A DNA stretch of 64,000 nt, taken from positions 496,001 through 560,000 of the forward strand of contig CATQHF010000001.1 in NCBI GenBank assembly GCA_958295865.1, given 5' to 3'. A program made the position numbers and the translations under genes. Position 1 is the first letter of the stretch; each line of letters opens with the position of its first letter. The stretch is from an uncultured Dehalococcoidia bacterium. Its GTDB lineage: Bacteria > Chloroflexota > Dehalococcoidia > Lucifugimonadales > JADFKI01. Positions 38,856-49,183 of the stretch are shown here, piece by piece. Below the pieces are notes generated by a model that had not been told where the DNA came from, searched no databases, and was given only the letters and a program-made list of their open reading frames with translations.

Positions 38856-39026
38856 GTGGGATTTGTATTAGAGCGGTATCGGGCGCAGAGATTAGCAGAA
38901 GGGAAAAGGCTAGCGAGGCAAGAATGGGAAGCGTGGCTTGCCTCTAGCCCTCAGATACAGAAATTGATAGATGAGGGTAAAGTGAAACCGCCTCCAAAAT
39001 CAAACGGCAAGAATAACCGGCGATGA
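38856..39026 (+). CDS. Small basic protein, N-terminally truncated membrane protein
   Basis: GTG 38856 follows GGAGGTGA. It gives 56 residues ending in GKVKPPPKSNGKNNRR, with a charged helix (LERYRAQRLAEGKRLARQEW). The frame is open upstream to 38790 and encodes a hydrophobic helix (GAVGLASVILTFVGFVG) with no start codon, so the original gene probably had a membrane anchor cut off by the duplicated cas3 tail. It is too short for the ORF track. It ends before the shared terminator. Confidence 0.5.
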   Translation: MGFVLERYRAQRLAEGKRLARQEWEAWLASSPQIQKLIDEGKVKPPPKSNGKNNRR

Positions 39027-39056
39027 ACCATTAGCCCTTTACATCGCTCAAACAAG

Positions 39057-39090
39057 AAAGCCCCGCTCCATTCTCAGGACGCGGGGCTTT
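39057..39090. terminator. Bidirectional terminator between the small gene and cas3
   Basis: AAAGCCCCGC pairs with GCGGGGCTTT around 14 nt, giving an A/U-flanked stem that can end transcripts from both sides. Confidence 0.8.
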
Positions 39091-39105
39091 CAACCACTGG
39101 GGCTG

Positions 39106-41820
39106 TTATCGTTGTAACCGATGCAGCCCCAGGCGGTCATGTCTAAACCGCCTGTCGCCGATGGCGAACTCGAAGCCGCCGTCGGCAGCGCTTGCGTCCA
39201 CCTGCTCCGGCGCTTCCGCGCCACTCAGCCAGTGCAGCGACATAGCCAATTTGTCGATTGCGCCGGGCTGTCTGAATGGGCTGTCCTGCGGCGCGGCGAA
39301 GGCTATCTCCACGCGCTCATCGCCTAGTCGGGTGCGGATTTTCTCTTCGAGCGAGCCAAACAATACATCTCGGTTTTCCATGAAGAACGACTTGTGACGC
39401 CGTATCACTGCGCCGCGCGCGGTCAAGCCGTCGGCGATGCTCTCACCCTCTACCTCGATGGCATGCGCGCGCCAATTTGCGCCTAGTTCATCATCTTGGC
39501 GCTCATAGCCTTGCACGATTGCATCCAGCGCGGCCGGATGCGTGGCATACTCCACCAGCTCGCGGTTCATCGCCGGTATCTCCCATTCGGCACGCTCGGC
39601 GATGAGGCGCAGGGTGGCTTCCAGTATCCGCAGGTCTTCATAGACTCTGCCATGCGGCCCTATGCCGTTGGGGTTCTGCCCGCGCTCAAGCAGCGGCGCA
39701 AGGTCGTTGTTCGGCGGCGTTAGGACGATGCAGGCGGGCGTCCGATAGCCTGCCGCTCTGTCAGCGCGCTCGTGGCGGTGCAGCCTGCCGATGCGCTGAA
39801 GCAGCACATCCATCGGGCATAAGTCGGTTATGAGCAAGTCGGCGTCTATGTCCAGCGACTGCTCCAATGTCTGCGTGCCTACGACGATGCTGCCCGCGCC
39901 GCCGCGCCGGGCGTCCTTGCCGAGCATCGCCTCTACCGCTTCGTCGAGCAGGCGGCGGTCGCGCGCCGCGAAGCGTCCGTGATGCAGCGTAACGGTGCCT
40001 TCGCACTCGAAGAGCAAGCCGCTATCGCTATCGCTCGCGAGTCCTTCCAGCGCGCATTGCGTTTTAACGGCGTGCTTGACCGTGTTTCGCACGACCAGAA
40101 CTTTCGCGCCGTTGCGGGCGGCGTTCAGAGCAGTACGGGCTGCGTCGTCGAAGTCGTGCATTATCGGATTTGCCGATACGTGGACGGTCTTTGTTCTGCC
40201 GTTCTCCTCGACGCCCTGAACGCCCTCGTCGTGCGCCTGCCCGACGCTGATTGCGGGGTATGGCTTGTGTATGGCGGCGTCGAGCGGCAGCTTGTCGTAT
40301 GTCGCTGTCGCATTCCCGGCGGACAGCAGCCGACGCCGCGCTTCCGAACCCAGCGTGGCGGACATCAGCAGCGCGTAGCCGCCCGCGCCGATGTGCGCCT
40401 CCAGCAGCGCCTCCAGTATGCGGCGCATATAGGCGTCTGACGCATGCACCTCGTCCACCACCAGCAGATTGCGCGCGAGACATGCGGCGCGCATGTGCGC
40501 GTGCCGCACCTTCAGCGCGCCCATCATCGCCTGATCAACCGTGCCGACTGCGATTTGCGCCGCTAGGTATCGCTTCGGGTTCTCCGACGCCCAAGGGATT
40601 CCGTCGGAATGGAGCTCACCGGAGTCATGTTCATTGTATTTTAGTTCTACTCTGTCGGCGTCGGCGTCCGCATCATAGCCGGGGACGGCAAGCACGACGG
40701 GCGGCGCGTCCTTGCCCTCGAACAGGCTGACGGCGAACCGCTCTACGCGCCCGTGTATCTGCGCGGCGGCGGCGCGAGTGGGCAGCGCGAAATAGACGCC
40801 GTCCACCAAGCCTTGCTCGTACATCCGCGCGAACCGCCAGAGCGCGGCTTCCGTCTTGCCCGAACCCGTCTCGGACTCGATTACGATTACCGGCTCGTCG
40901 AGCGGTGTGTCCCGCGCCGCCGCTTTCTGTATGGAGTTGGGAACTTTTGCGTGCTCATCGCCTTCATCGCGGAACAATGCCCCGAATTCGGGCAGGGATA
41001 CGCCTGAAAATAGTCGCCGTTGCTCGGATATGTCCAGTCCTATGTCTTTCATCGCGCGCTTGGCGTTTTCCCGCGCGGTGTCGATGTAGTCGTCCTGCGG
41101 CGTATCGACATAGGGGAAGAAAGGTTCGTTGGAGCCTATCCAGTCGGCGAGGGTGCATAAGCCAAGGAACATGTGCTGAAATGCGGGTGCGGATGGCAAT
41201 GCGGGCGCGTCGGAGTCGAACGCCTGCGGAAACCAGTCGCGCAGCAGTTCGCCAATCCGCTCGGCGCAGGCACTCGGGCTGAGGTCGCCGAAATCGCGCC
41301 ATATTGCAGAGTTAGGGCTTTTGCCACTTTCTAATTGAAGTGGACGCCCATGATGCGAAAATGTCGCCACCAGCAGACCGCACGCCGTTTCGCCGCCATT
41401 GTCGTCCCAAGCTAGGAAGTTGTCCCATCCTAGCGCATCGAAGAACCACCCGCCGGTTGCCGTGTCAGCGCCGCTTAGAATCGGCGTCAAGTCCAGCGTA
41501 TGCCCCGCCCGCCCCGGCCTGCGCCCGGCTTGCGGCATGTCAGCGTTACTCCATATCTGCGTCTGGAAGCCGGTGTTCAGCTTGCCGATGTCGTGCAGCG
41601 CGGCGAACAAGGACAGGCGCGCAATCGTCCCTTGCCCCAGGTCTTCACAGCCGCCCGAACGCGCCAGCCGTTTGCGTATAGTCGGCTGCGCCAGCAGCGC
41701 CTCGAAGCACGCGCCCACATCGGCAAGGTGATGCTCCAAGAGGTGGACGCGCTCCGGTGGGCGCTGTCCGAAAGGATGCGCCTTAGCCCAGTGCCATCGC
41801 GTATAAATCGGCAAAGCCAT
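39106..41820 (-). CDS. cas3: CRISPR helicase-nuclease Cas3
   Basis: Cas3 unwinds and degrades targets marked by Cascade. The N-terminal HD nuclease keeps LLEHHLADVG, FAALHDIGKLNTGFQ and ATFSHHGRP. The helicase has Walker A ESETGSGKTEAAL, a DEVH box (LVVDEVHASDAYM), SAT (LMSATLGSEARR) and the VGTQTLEQSLDIDADLLITD / LQRIGRLHRH motifs. A C-terminal Cas3 domain follows. At 904 residues it is full length with no missing key residues. It is on the same strand as the other cas genes but separated from them by about 830 bp of duplicated and CRISPR-like sequence. Confidence 0.96.
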   Translation of the reverse strand: MALPIYTRWHWAKAHPFGQRPPERVHLLEHHLADVGACFEALLAQPTIRKRLARSGGCEDLGQGTIARLSLFAALHDIGKLNTGFQTQIWSNADMPQAGRRPGRAGHTLDLTPILSGADTATGGWFFDALGWDNFLAWDDNGGETACGLLVATFSHHGRPLQLESGKSPNSAIWRDFGDLSPSACAERIGELLRDWFPQAFDSDAPALPSAPAFQHMFLGLCTLADWIGSNEPFFPYVDTPQDDYIDTARENAKRAMKDIGLDISEQRRLFSGVSLPEFGALFRDEGDEHAKVPNSIQKAAARDTPLDEPVIVIESETGSGKTEAALWRFARMYEQGLVDGVYFALPTRAAAAQIHGRVERFAVSLFEGKDAPPVVLAVPGYDADADADRVELKYNEHDSGELHSDGIPWASENPKRYLAAQIAVGTVDQAMMGALKVRHAHMRAACLARNLLVVDEVHASDAYMRRILEALLEAHIGAGGYALLMSATLGSEARRRLLSAGNATATYDKLPLDAAIHKPYPAISVGQAHDEGVQGVEENGRTKTVHVSANPIMHDFDDAARTALNAARNGAKVLVVRNTVKHAVKTQCALEGLASDSDSGLLFECEGTVTLHHGRFAARDRRLLDEAVEAMLGKDARRGGAGSIVVGTQTLEQSLDIDADLLITDLCPMDVLLQRIGRLHRHERADRAAGYRTPACIVLTPPNNDLAPLLERGQNPNGIGPHGRVYEDLRILEATLRLIAERAEWEIPAMNRELVEYATHPAALDAIVQGYERQDDELGANWRAHAIEVEGESIADGLTARGAVIRRHKSFFMENRDVLFGSLEEKIRTRLGDERVEIAFAAPQDSPFRQPGAIDKLAMSLHWLSGAEAPEQVDASAADGGFEFAIGDRRFRHDRLGLHRLQR

Positions 41821-41894
41821 CGCTCACCCCGAAATCATATCAACTACTCGCTACCGATTGGGATTATCCTACATCCTATCCCCAATTCTCCAAC

Positions 41895-41907
41895 TGCGTA
41901 AGTCCTA
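41895..41907. mobile_element. Right IS-type terminal inverted repeat
   Basis: TGCGTAAGTCCTA is the exact reverse complement of TAGGACTTACGCA at 23731-23743. Both copies are flanked outside by TCTT (23727-23730 and 41908-41911). It lies 74 bp upstream of cas3 and 4 bp from the stop of the next gene. Confidence 0.75.
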
Positions 41908-41911
41908 TCTT

Positions 41912-44900
41912 CTAAAATACAGTCGCCTCTGTCCATGCCGATCGCACATCATGGAAGTGTGCGTCTGAATCATAATCATTGGCTATTTCGCGCAGCAATT
42001 TTGCTGTGAACGGCCACTTGGCGGCAATTTTAGCAGCGTCCATGCGATACTTTTCGGCAAGCGAATGCTCTTGCGCTCCATCGTCGTATAAGCCTCTTGT
42101 TGTCATACTACGCAAATTAATCTTGCCTACAACAAAGCTTCTTCCAATGTGAGTAGCCATAGGAAGATCATCAAGCAAATCACGCACGGGTTCGCACGGA
42201 CATACGCCGTCGTCGCCAACAGGAGCGTTTGCCAGTACTTCTCCGATTTGCTGGTCACCTACGTCCTTGCAGTCGCGCTCTTCACAAAACCTTCGCACTT
42301 CCAGCACCCATGCGGTCAGCGCTTCAAGGTCGATTGTGCCGTCTTCCATCTGACCTGGCAGACCGCGCAGACTTGAGAGGACTTTGTACGAAAAACTGAC
42401 TTGTGCCTCGCTGGTCCTGTCATCTGCTACATTTTCATCTGTGCCATCAGCGCGCTTGGACACCATGGCTATCAGATCCGCGAACAGCGATGGCTCTCGC
42501 AAAGCCTCTTTATGAAGCGCCAAGTTGGGGCGGTGCTGCCCAATCATTCCTATGATATGAAGCGCCAAGTTGGGGCGGTGCTGCCCAATCATTCCTATGA
42601 AAGGAATCTCTAGCCTCGCAATCGCCTCATCAGACACATTCTCGAATTTGTCGAGCCGATTGAAAAGTTCGGTGCAAATGTAACTCGGATCGTTGTCTAT
42701 CGTGTCTGTGCCGTTCGACCAGTCTATTGGAATCTGTTCCAGAGTTCTTATCAGGAGTTCAGCCGACACTTTCCTTCGCCAAACCAGTTGAGCAACCGAC
42801 AGTGAGCGTCCGACGGTGAGAAGACGCTGAACGGAATAATCAAAGATCTCCTCATCCACATCCACCTGTACGAAATCGAGCCGGTTAACACTGCGCCAGT
42901 AAGCATCTTGAACAGATTCGGATTCCGCCTCAATCCTTTGCAAGCAAGTCTTCAAGTCCACTGGACTTGCTAACAGATAGATGGCCGATACGACTTTCGG
43001 GTTGAAGCCTTCGACGGATTTGACATCATTAAGCGCCCGGTCCAAGACCGCCCATCCCGATTGCCGACAATGAGCATTGAAGAATTGTATTGCGAACTCT
43101 TGACGCTTCTGCGATTTCGATTTGATGCAGTCCAATGCCAGCGGGAAGGCTTCATCCGCTTCGATAGAATTAGCAACCGCTATGCCTATCCTATGTGGAG
43201 CGTTAGCCGTGTCTATGAGGCTCAAGATGGCATCAACCCCACCGTTAGCAAAAATTGTTCGTACTGCATCCTGCCGAGCGACGGCGCCTCGCTCTCTATT
43301 TTCCAAATAGCTTACCTGTTCTCCGTCTGGCATGTCTATCCGTCCTGAATCAAAAAGCCAAGCGTGAGCAAGCACAGGGTCAGAAGGCTCAAGTTTCCGG
43401 TAAGCGTAATCCAAGGCTTCTACATCTTCCGACGGCATAGCCCACTTCGCATCCGGATGGCTGCGATGGCGATACAACGCCAATCTGATTGCGGCTCGGA
43501 GCGACTCCGCTTCTGCATCCTGTTTCAGGATTTCGGCTTGCTGCGCCAGCAAGGTGAGCGCGTTTTCTCGCGCTTCTCGAGGCATTGCCGTCAGAATGCC
43601 TACCAAGTCTTTCCATCTAGCAGCACTATCGCCCACATTCTCCATTAAAAGCCGAGTCATCTCGACAATGAACTGCTGACTCATGCTGATAGAGGCAGTG
43701 GAATGCCCGTCCTGTCCCCAAGGTTGCCACAAGGGTGGATTTCGCAAAACTACACCATTATGTACAGGCAACGGATAAGCATTCACAAGAGTGGCCCAAC
43801 CTATTGTTGGGTACCTGCCTACAAGCATTGAAAGCGTTTCGAGGCGATGTTTGTCCGTGGCTTCAGTGAAACTTGTCCAAAAGCAAAAGAGTTCCGTAAG
43901 ACTCGCTGAAGGTCTATTGGCAACCTGTCCGCCCGGGTCAAGTTCAGCAAGACGGGCAAGCAAAACCACGACCCGTGAAAAGTGGTCTTTTGACCACGCA
44001 AGGCGTTCCAATCCCCGAAGAAGCCCGGTGTGCGGTGCCCCACTGAAAGGCGGGTCCCCTTCTTGGGCGAAGAGAGTCTTGAAAGTAGCAGGGCTGGCAT
44101 TGAGCGCACTTTCTATAGTGTCAAGGAAAGCGTCGGGCGCTGCTTCCGATATGGTTGATAGAAGATCCTCGCCGAGCGTAGCCCAGGTGCGCCAGTCGCT
44201 GTCGTCTCCCAAAACACGAAACACAACGCTGCCTGGGATATATGATGCAGTTTGAACATTCTTCATTCGCTCGGGCTGCGTGCCTATTAGCGCCAACCCG
44301 CGCGTAATGCCGTCAAGCAGTGTTTCACTGTGCGGCAGGACTTTGCCCTTGTCATTAGCCAGCCAGCGCTCTGATACGGGTAGATCGAAGGCAGGTGATT
44401 TACGACTCAAAATATCAACTGCCAGTTCCTCAAATTGTGCCGCATCGGTTGAAGTCAGATAAGGAGCGAGAATGTGCCAAGCCTCTTCCTGGGATACGAA
44501 GCGCCATCGATGTCCTATCTTCATCAAGGGCGAGTCGGCGATGTTCAGCAGGCGCGTCAGATCCAGCTCGACTTCTTCATACGGTTTGCCGGCAAGTCTG
44601 CTAACGGCCTCTCTGTCGCCTTCCTTGTCATCAGACCAGACCTATTGGGACTAGCGCAATCAGTGAACGGGATGGTGTGGGCGATGCCCATTCCGGGGGT
44701 GGCGCTCCGGCTTCTTCAAGCAGGAAGCGACGCATTACACGCAGGCGTCTAGCCGCTTTGCGAGATAGCGCCCGCGCCCGCGCTTCCGTCAGTCCCATTG
44801 ACTTTAGAGCCTCCACTACCTCGTCTCGTCCAAGGGGCGGGAGTTTGAGCCCGTTGCCTCGCGGTTCTTGGGCGCTGTCTAGCGATGCTACTACATGATG

Positions 44901-45755
44901 CCCTTTTGCAACCGCAGATTGAGACGATACATCACCTACAAAGTTACGAATAAGAACCATAGGATAGTTGCTTCGCTCAAGGCTGCGCCAGGCGTCGATA
45001 CTTTCTACGACAATCGATTTTGCCAAGATTGCGGCGCTGATGCTGTCAGGTTTGTTGAGGGCACTTGCCGCTATGAACGCAATCGCTTCGTCTCGAGCGT
45101 CACCTTTCACATAGAAACTATTAGCAGGCTTGGTGAACCAGTTTCTGACCAAATCGGATTGTTCAGATCTACCCGCGAGAACTACTTCAGGCAGAATGTT
45201 AGGTCGCGTGCCGGACGCCCAGTTTTTCCACCAGTCATCAAGACACACCACCCCCTCATCGGGAAACTTGCCGATTAGCCGCGCGAACCAGTCGGCAACA
45301 CTCGGCATTTGTTCAAGCCAAGTTGCCAAGTCGTCGGCGTCGTAAGCGTGAACGGTTGCCCACTCGTTTTCTTCTTGGCGTCTCCGTATCCAGTCTCTTT
45401 TGCCGCTCCATACACGCGGAGTAACAAATACGAACGACGAAGATTTTCGGTCAACGCCTAGTGAGTTTTCCGTTCGCTTTCTGTAATCCTTATTAGCCTT
45501 AGATTGCGGGTTTTTTCCGACGCCGAATTCCCAAGCAGATGCGCCCGAAGGTACATACAACAATGCCGCCTCATTGACTTTAAGCAACCCGTCCCAGCCG
45601 GGCTTCCATACCGAACTGCCGCCAGGTATATCTATGAGCGACGGTGTCGGGACCGTGGCTAGAATGAGTCTGCGTATCAACTTTGGAAGTGTATGAGGCG
45701 CATCCGGTGTATCAGCCCAGTTTTTTATTTCGCGGGGGTCAAATGCAATCATCAA
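41912..45755 (-). pseudogene. Large defence-like protein, split by a frameshift
   Basis: Two ORFs (45755-44631, 374 residues; 44527-41912, 871 residues) read as one protein of about 1,280 residues. The second frame is open up to 44648, and the joined text runs ALVPIG then WSDDKEGDREAVSRLAGKPYEEV. A one-base insertion within GGTCTGGTCTG near 44632-44642 explains the break. The N-terminal region has IPGGSSVWKPGWDGL and VPSGASAWEFGVGKNPQSKA, a segment often seen at the start of large uncharacterised proteins in defence islands and possibly nuclease-like. The remainder is mostly helical repeats, ending with a helical DYDSDAHFHD segment. No Walker A motif is visible. Function unknown. Confidence 0.65.
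42511..42600. repeat. In-frame 45-bp tandem duplication
   Basis: Two identical 45-bp units begin TATGAAGCGCCAAGTTGGGG at 42511 and 42556. They duplicate 15 residues (IGMIGQHRPNLALH...) in the giant protein. Identity suggests a recent event. Confidence 0.9.
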
Positions 45756-45940
45756 TCTATCCTATTCAATATCATCCAAATCATCCAAGCCCGACTATGA
45801 TGCGTGGAGAGCAAGGGCAAATCTGAAGATGAAGCGCATACTCTACCAAGCCCGCATTGATGGCTCGCGCACTTGGCTAGAGGCATAGATGAACAGGACG
45901 GGCAGACCACCCCACACCCTCCCCGCCCCGTCCACTCGTA

Positions 45941-46651
45941 TCAGCTCCCCGCCTCCTCGTGATACCGCCGTATCGTCTCGTCCGTCGGCGGGTAGTATTT
46001 GCCCGGCGCGACATCCTCAGCTTCTATCAGCCCCTTGATGTACTCTTCGACGGCTTCGTGCTCTTCCACCCAGTCGATGACCTGCTCCACAGCGCACTCC
46101 GGCACCACTACCACGCCGTCGTCGTCCGCGACGATGAGGTCGCCCGGGCGCACTGCTACGCCGCCGCAGCCGATGGTTACATTCGCCTCGAAGGGGTCGA
46201 TTTCGTCAGCGCCGCCCATCGGCGTCCTGCCTCCCGCGAACACCTTCAGCCCGTAGTCTTTCACGATGTCCAGGTCGCGTATGGATGCGTCGGTGACCAG
46301 TCCCGCCGCGCCGCGCATCTTGAGCTGCAAGATCTTCACATCGCCGCCGATAGCCGCGTACTTCTTGCCCATGCCGTCGATGACCAGCACATCGCCCGGC
46401 TCGCATGAACCCATCGCCTCGTACTCCGGCGAGTCCGCGCCGCGATGCGTCTCCGCGATGATGTCGGCGCGCGGCGGGATGAAGCGCAGCGTCTTCGCCC
46501 TGCCCACCAGCATGCCGCCCGGCGTGAACGCATGCACATCGCGCATGAAGCACGGCTCATAGCCGAACTGCCGCACCGCGCTGTACACCGTCGCGCCCGC
46601 GACTTTTTTGTATCTGTCGATGATTTCTTGTGTTATAACACCGTCTGCCAT
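45941..46651 (-). CDS. RraA-family protein (HMG aldolase/regulator-like)
   Basis: RraA-fold proteins include 4-hydroxy-4-methyl-2-oxoglutarate/oxaloacetate aldolases and RNase E inhibitors. The signature is seen in GGDVKILQLKMRGAAGLVTD followed by ASIRDLD, with the Arg-Asp pair that binds substrate and metal in the aldolases. A VRPGDLIVADDDGVVVVP segment follows. At 236 residues the length is typical. It is divergent from the molybdenum hydroxylase gene, suggesting shared catabolism of an organic acid or aromatic compound. RNase E regulation is unlikely outside enterobacteria. Confidence 0.85.
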   Translation of the reverse strand: MADGVITQEIIDRYKKVAGATVYSAVRQFGYEPCFMRDVHAFTPGGMLVGRAKTLRFIPPRADIIAETHRGADSPEYEAMGSCEPGDVLVIDGMGKKYAAIGGDVKILQLKMRGAAGLVTDASIRDLDIVKDYGLKVFAGGRTPMGGADEIDPFEANVTIGCGGVAVRPGDLIVADDDGVVVVPECAVEQVIDWVEEHEAVEEYIKGLIEAEDVAPGKYYPPTDETIRRYHEEAGS

Positions 46652-46813
46652 AGTTGCCTCCCTCTACTTTTGATTTCATTGATACTAACATGGATAGGCG
46701 GCGTACACAGAACAACCTCTATCCCCTTTATCCTCTCCGTCCCATGTCAGCCTTGTTGATTGTGGTAAGATTAGCGGTGCGAAACCAAATCTATGCAGTA
46801 CGAGGTGATACAC

Positions 46814-49084
46814 ATGACTACAACCGCTCCGAAGCAAGAATACAAGGTCGTCGGCACGCGCCCTGTGCGGCACGACGGCGTGGATAAGGTAACCGGCCGC
46901 GCGCTCTACGGCGCGGACATGAACCTGGCGGGCTTATTGCACGGCAAGGTGCTACGCAGCCCGCACGCGCACGCGCGCATCAAGTCCATCGACACCAGCC
47001 GCGCGGAGGCGCACCCCGATGTCAAGGCGGTCGTTACATCCGCCGACCTCGCGCCGATGTCGCCGATTCCGCAGGTGGCGCGGCAGGGCGTGCCCATCGG
47101 CGAGAACATTCTCGCCAAAGATAAGGCGCTGTACAAGGGACACCCCATCGCGGCAATCGCGGCAGTGAACGCCCATGTCGCGGAAGAAGCCCTCGCGCTC
47201 ATCGATGTGGAGTATGAAGTTCTGCCCAGCGTGTCCAATGTGGAGGACGCGCTGAAGCCGGGCGCGCCCGTGCTGCACGAGCATTGGATTGAGCGCGGAG
47301 GCGACGACAACATCGCGGCAAGCAAGAACATCGCCGACCACGAGCAGCACATCTTCGGCGACCTCGATGCGGGCTTTGCCGCCGCCGACCGCGTATTCGA
47401 GCGCGAGTTCCGCACCAAGACGGTGCATCAGGGCTACATCGAGCCGCACACCGCCACCGCTTTTTGGGCGGCGGACGGCGCGCCCAACGACCGCCTGACC
47501 ATCTGGAGCAGCAGCCAGGGGCACTTCGCCATGCGCGACAGCACCGCCGATGTGCTGGGCATACCCAACTCGCAGATTAAGGTCGTGCCTATGGAGATTG
47601 GCGGCGGCTTCGGCGGCAAGACGCTCGCGTACCTTGAAGCGGTGTCGGCGGCGCTGTCCAAGAAGAGCGGCAAGCCCGTGAAGTCCACGATGACGCGCAT
47701 AGAGGTGCTGGAGGCGTCCGGCCCCACAGCCGGCGGCTATCAGAAGTGCAAGATTGGCGTAACCAACGAGGGGCGCATCACCGCCGCGCAGATTTCCTTC
47801 GCCTTCGAGGGCGGCGCATACCCCGGCGCGCCCCTGCCCGGCTCGTGCGCCGCCGTGTTCGCGCCGTACTCTATCGATAATGTTCGCATCGACGGCTACG
47901 ACATCATGACCAACAAGCCCAAGACGGCAGCCTACCGCGCGCCGGGCGCGCCAATCGTCTGCTTCGCGTCGGAGAGCCTAATAGACGAGATTGCGCTCGC
48001 GCTCAATATGGATCCTGTGGACTTCCGCCTGCTCAATGTCGCCACGCCCGGCACGCGCCGGGCAGACGGCGTTATGAATGGGCCGATTGGCGCGAAGGAG
48101 ACGATGGATGCGGTCAAGGCGCACCCGCACTACAACACGCCGCTGGAAGGCGCAAATCGCGGGCGCGGCGTCGCGATGGGCTTCTGCCGCAACAACTCAG
48201 GCCCCGCATCCGCAATCGCCAATGTGCTCTCCAACGGCAGCGTCAGCCTCATAGAGGGCAGCATGGACATCGGCGGCTCGCGCACCGCCATCGCGCAGAT
48301 GTTTGCCGAAACGCTCGGGCTGTCAAGCGAGGATGTCATCCCCACAGTCGGCGACACCGATTCGGTGGGCTTCACCTCCACATCGGGCGGCAGCGGCGTC
48401 GCCTACAAGTCGGGCTTTGCCGCCTACGAAGCCGCAAACGATGTCAAGCGCCAGTTCATCCAGCGCGCCGCGATGCTCTGGGAGACGGACGAAGACCGGG
48501 TTGAGTATGTGGACGGCGGACTGCGCCACAAGTCGGACACCGAGCTAACGATGTCCTTTAAGGAGCTGGCGGCGCGCATGCCCGAGACGGGCGGCCCCGT
48601 CGTGGGCAGGGCGAACATGAACCCCGGCGGCTCGGCAGGCTCTTATGCCGCCAACATCGTGGACATCGAGGTTGACCCCGAGACCGGCAAGGTCGAGATT
48701 CTGCGCTTTACCGCCTTCCAGGATGTGGGCACAGCCGTGCATCCCAGCTATGTCGAGGGGCAGATACAGGGCGGCACGGTGCAGGGCATCGGCTGGGCGC
48801 TCAACGAAGAGTATTACATGAGCGACGACGGCGCGATGCTCAACAGCAGCCTGCTAGACTACCGCATGCCCACCGCGCTCGACCTGCCCATGATAGATGC
48901 GGTGATGCTGGAAGTGCCCAACCCGGCGCATCCCTACGGCGTCAAGGGCGTCGGCGAGGCGAACATAGTGCCGCCCCTCGCCGCGCTCGCCAACGCCATC
49001 CAAGACGCTATCGGCGTCCGCATGACCGACCTGCCGATGAACCCGCAGGCGGTCACGGCAGCGCTCGCCGAAAGCGCCGACTAG
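46814..49084 (+). CDS. Xanthine dehydrogenase-family molybdopterin-binding subunit
   Basis: This is the large catalytic subunit of a molybdenum hydroxylase (CoxL/XdhA type). ATG 46814 follows GAGGTGA; the ORF track start 46793 lacks that site. The N-terminal Ald_Xan_dh_C domain begins VGTRPVRHDGVDKVTGRALYGADM. MIGGGFGGKT-like GGGFGGK marks the molybdopterin domain, and the C-terminal GVGEANIVPPLAALANAI carries the catalytic Glu. The Cox-specific Cys loop (AYXCSFR) is not seen. FAD and 2Fe-2S subunits are not adjacent, so they are encoded elsewhere or on another transcript. Confidence 0.87.
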   Translation: MTTTAPKQEYKVVGTRPVRHDGVDKVTGRALYGADMNLAGLLHGKVLRSPHAHARIKSIDTSRAEAHPDVKAVVTSADLAPMSPIPQVARQGVPIGENILAKDKALYKGHPIAAIAAVNAHVAEEALALIDVEYEVLPSVSNVEDALKPGAPVLHEHWIERGGDDNIAASKNIADHEQHIFGDLDAGFAAADRVFEREFRTKTVHQGYIEPHTATAFWAADGAPNDRLTIWSSSQGHFAMRDSTADVLGIPNSQIKVVPMEIGGGFGGKTLAYLEAVSAALSKKSGKPVKSTMTRIEVLEASGPTAGGYQKCKIGVTNEGRITAAQISFAFEGGAYPGAPLPGSCAAVFAPYSIDNVRIDGYDIMTNKPKTAAYRAPGAPIVCFASESLIDEIALALNMDPVDFRLLNVATPGTRRADGVMNGPIGAKETMDAVKAHPHYNTPLEGANRGRGVAMGFCRNNSGPASAIANVLSNGSVSLIEGSMDIGGSRTAIAQMFAETLGLSSEDVIPTVGDTDSVGFTSTSGGSGVAYKSGFAAYEAANDVKRQFIQRAAMLWETDEDRVEYVDGGLRHKSDTELTMSFKELAARMPETGGPVVGRANMNPGGSAGSYAANIVDIEVDPETGKVEILRFTAFQDVGTAVHPSYVEGQIQGGTVQGIGWALNEEYYMSDDGAMLNSSLLDYRMPTALDLPMIDAVMLEVPNPAHPYGVKGVGEANIVPPLAALANAIQDAIGVRMTDLPMNPQAVTAALAESAD

Positions 49085-49124
49085 GGCGTACAATCCCATA
49101 AGCGCAACCCTATGATAGGATGAT

Positions 49125-49148
49125 GGGGACGGCTTGCGAGCCGTCCCC
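49125..49148. repeat. Dispersed palindrome before the antitoxin genes
   Basis: GGGGACGGCT and AGCCGTCCCC around TGCG. Related to 16417-16442; a copy at 49343-49362 is now inside the antitoxin coding region. Confidence 0.8.
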
Positions 49149-49183
49149 ATTCGTATAACATGCGTCAAAGGCAGGTGAAGCCT

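Noticed and set aside
39106-41820. Cas3 as a degraded gene replaced by the nuclease-Cse2 fusion
   Set aside because: HD, Walker A, DEVH, SAT and the later helicase motifs are all intact.
45756-45940. Possible gene fragment between the giant gene and rraA
   Set aside because: No frame with a recognisable motif or start was seen.
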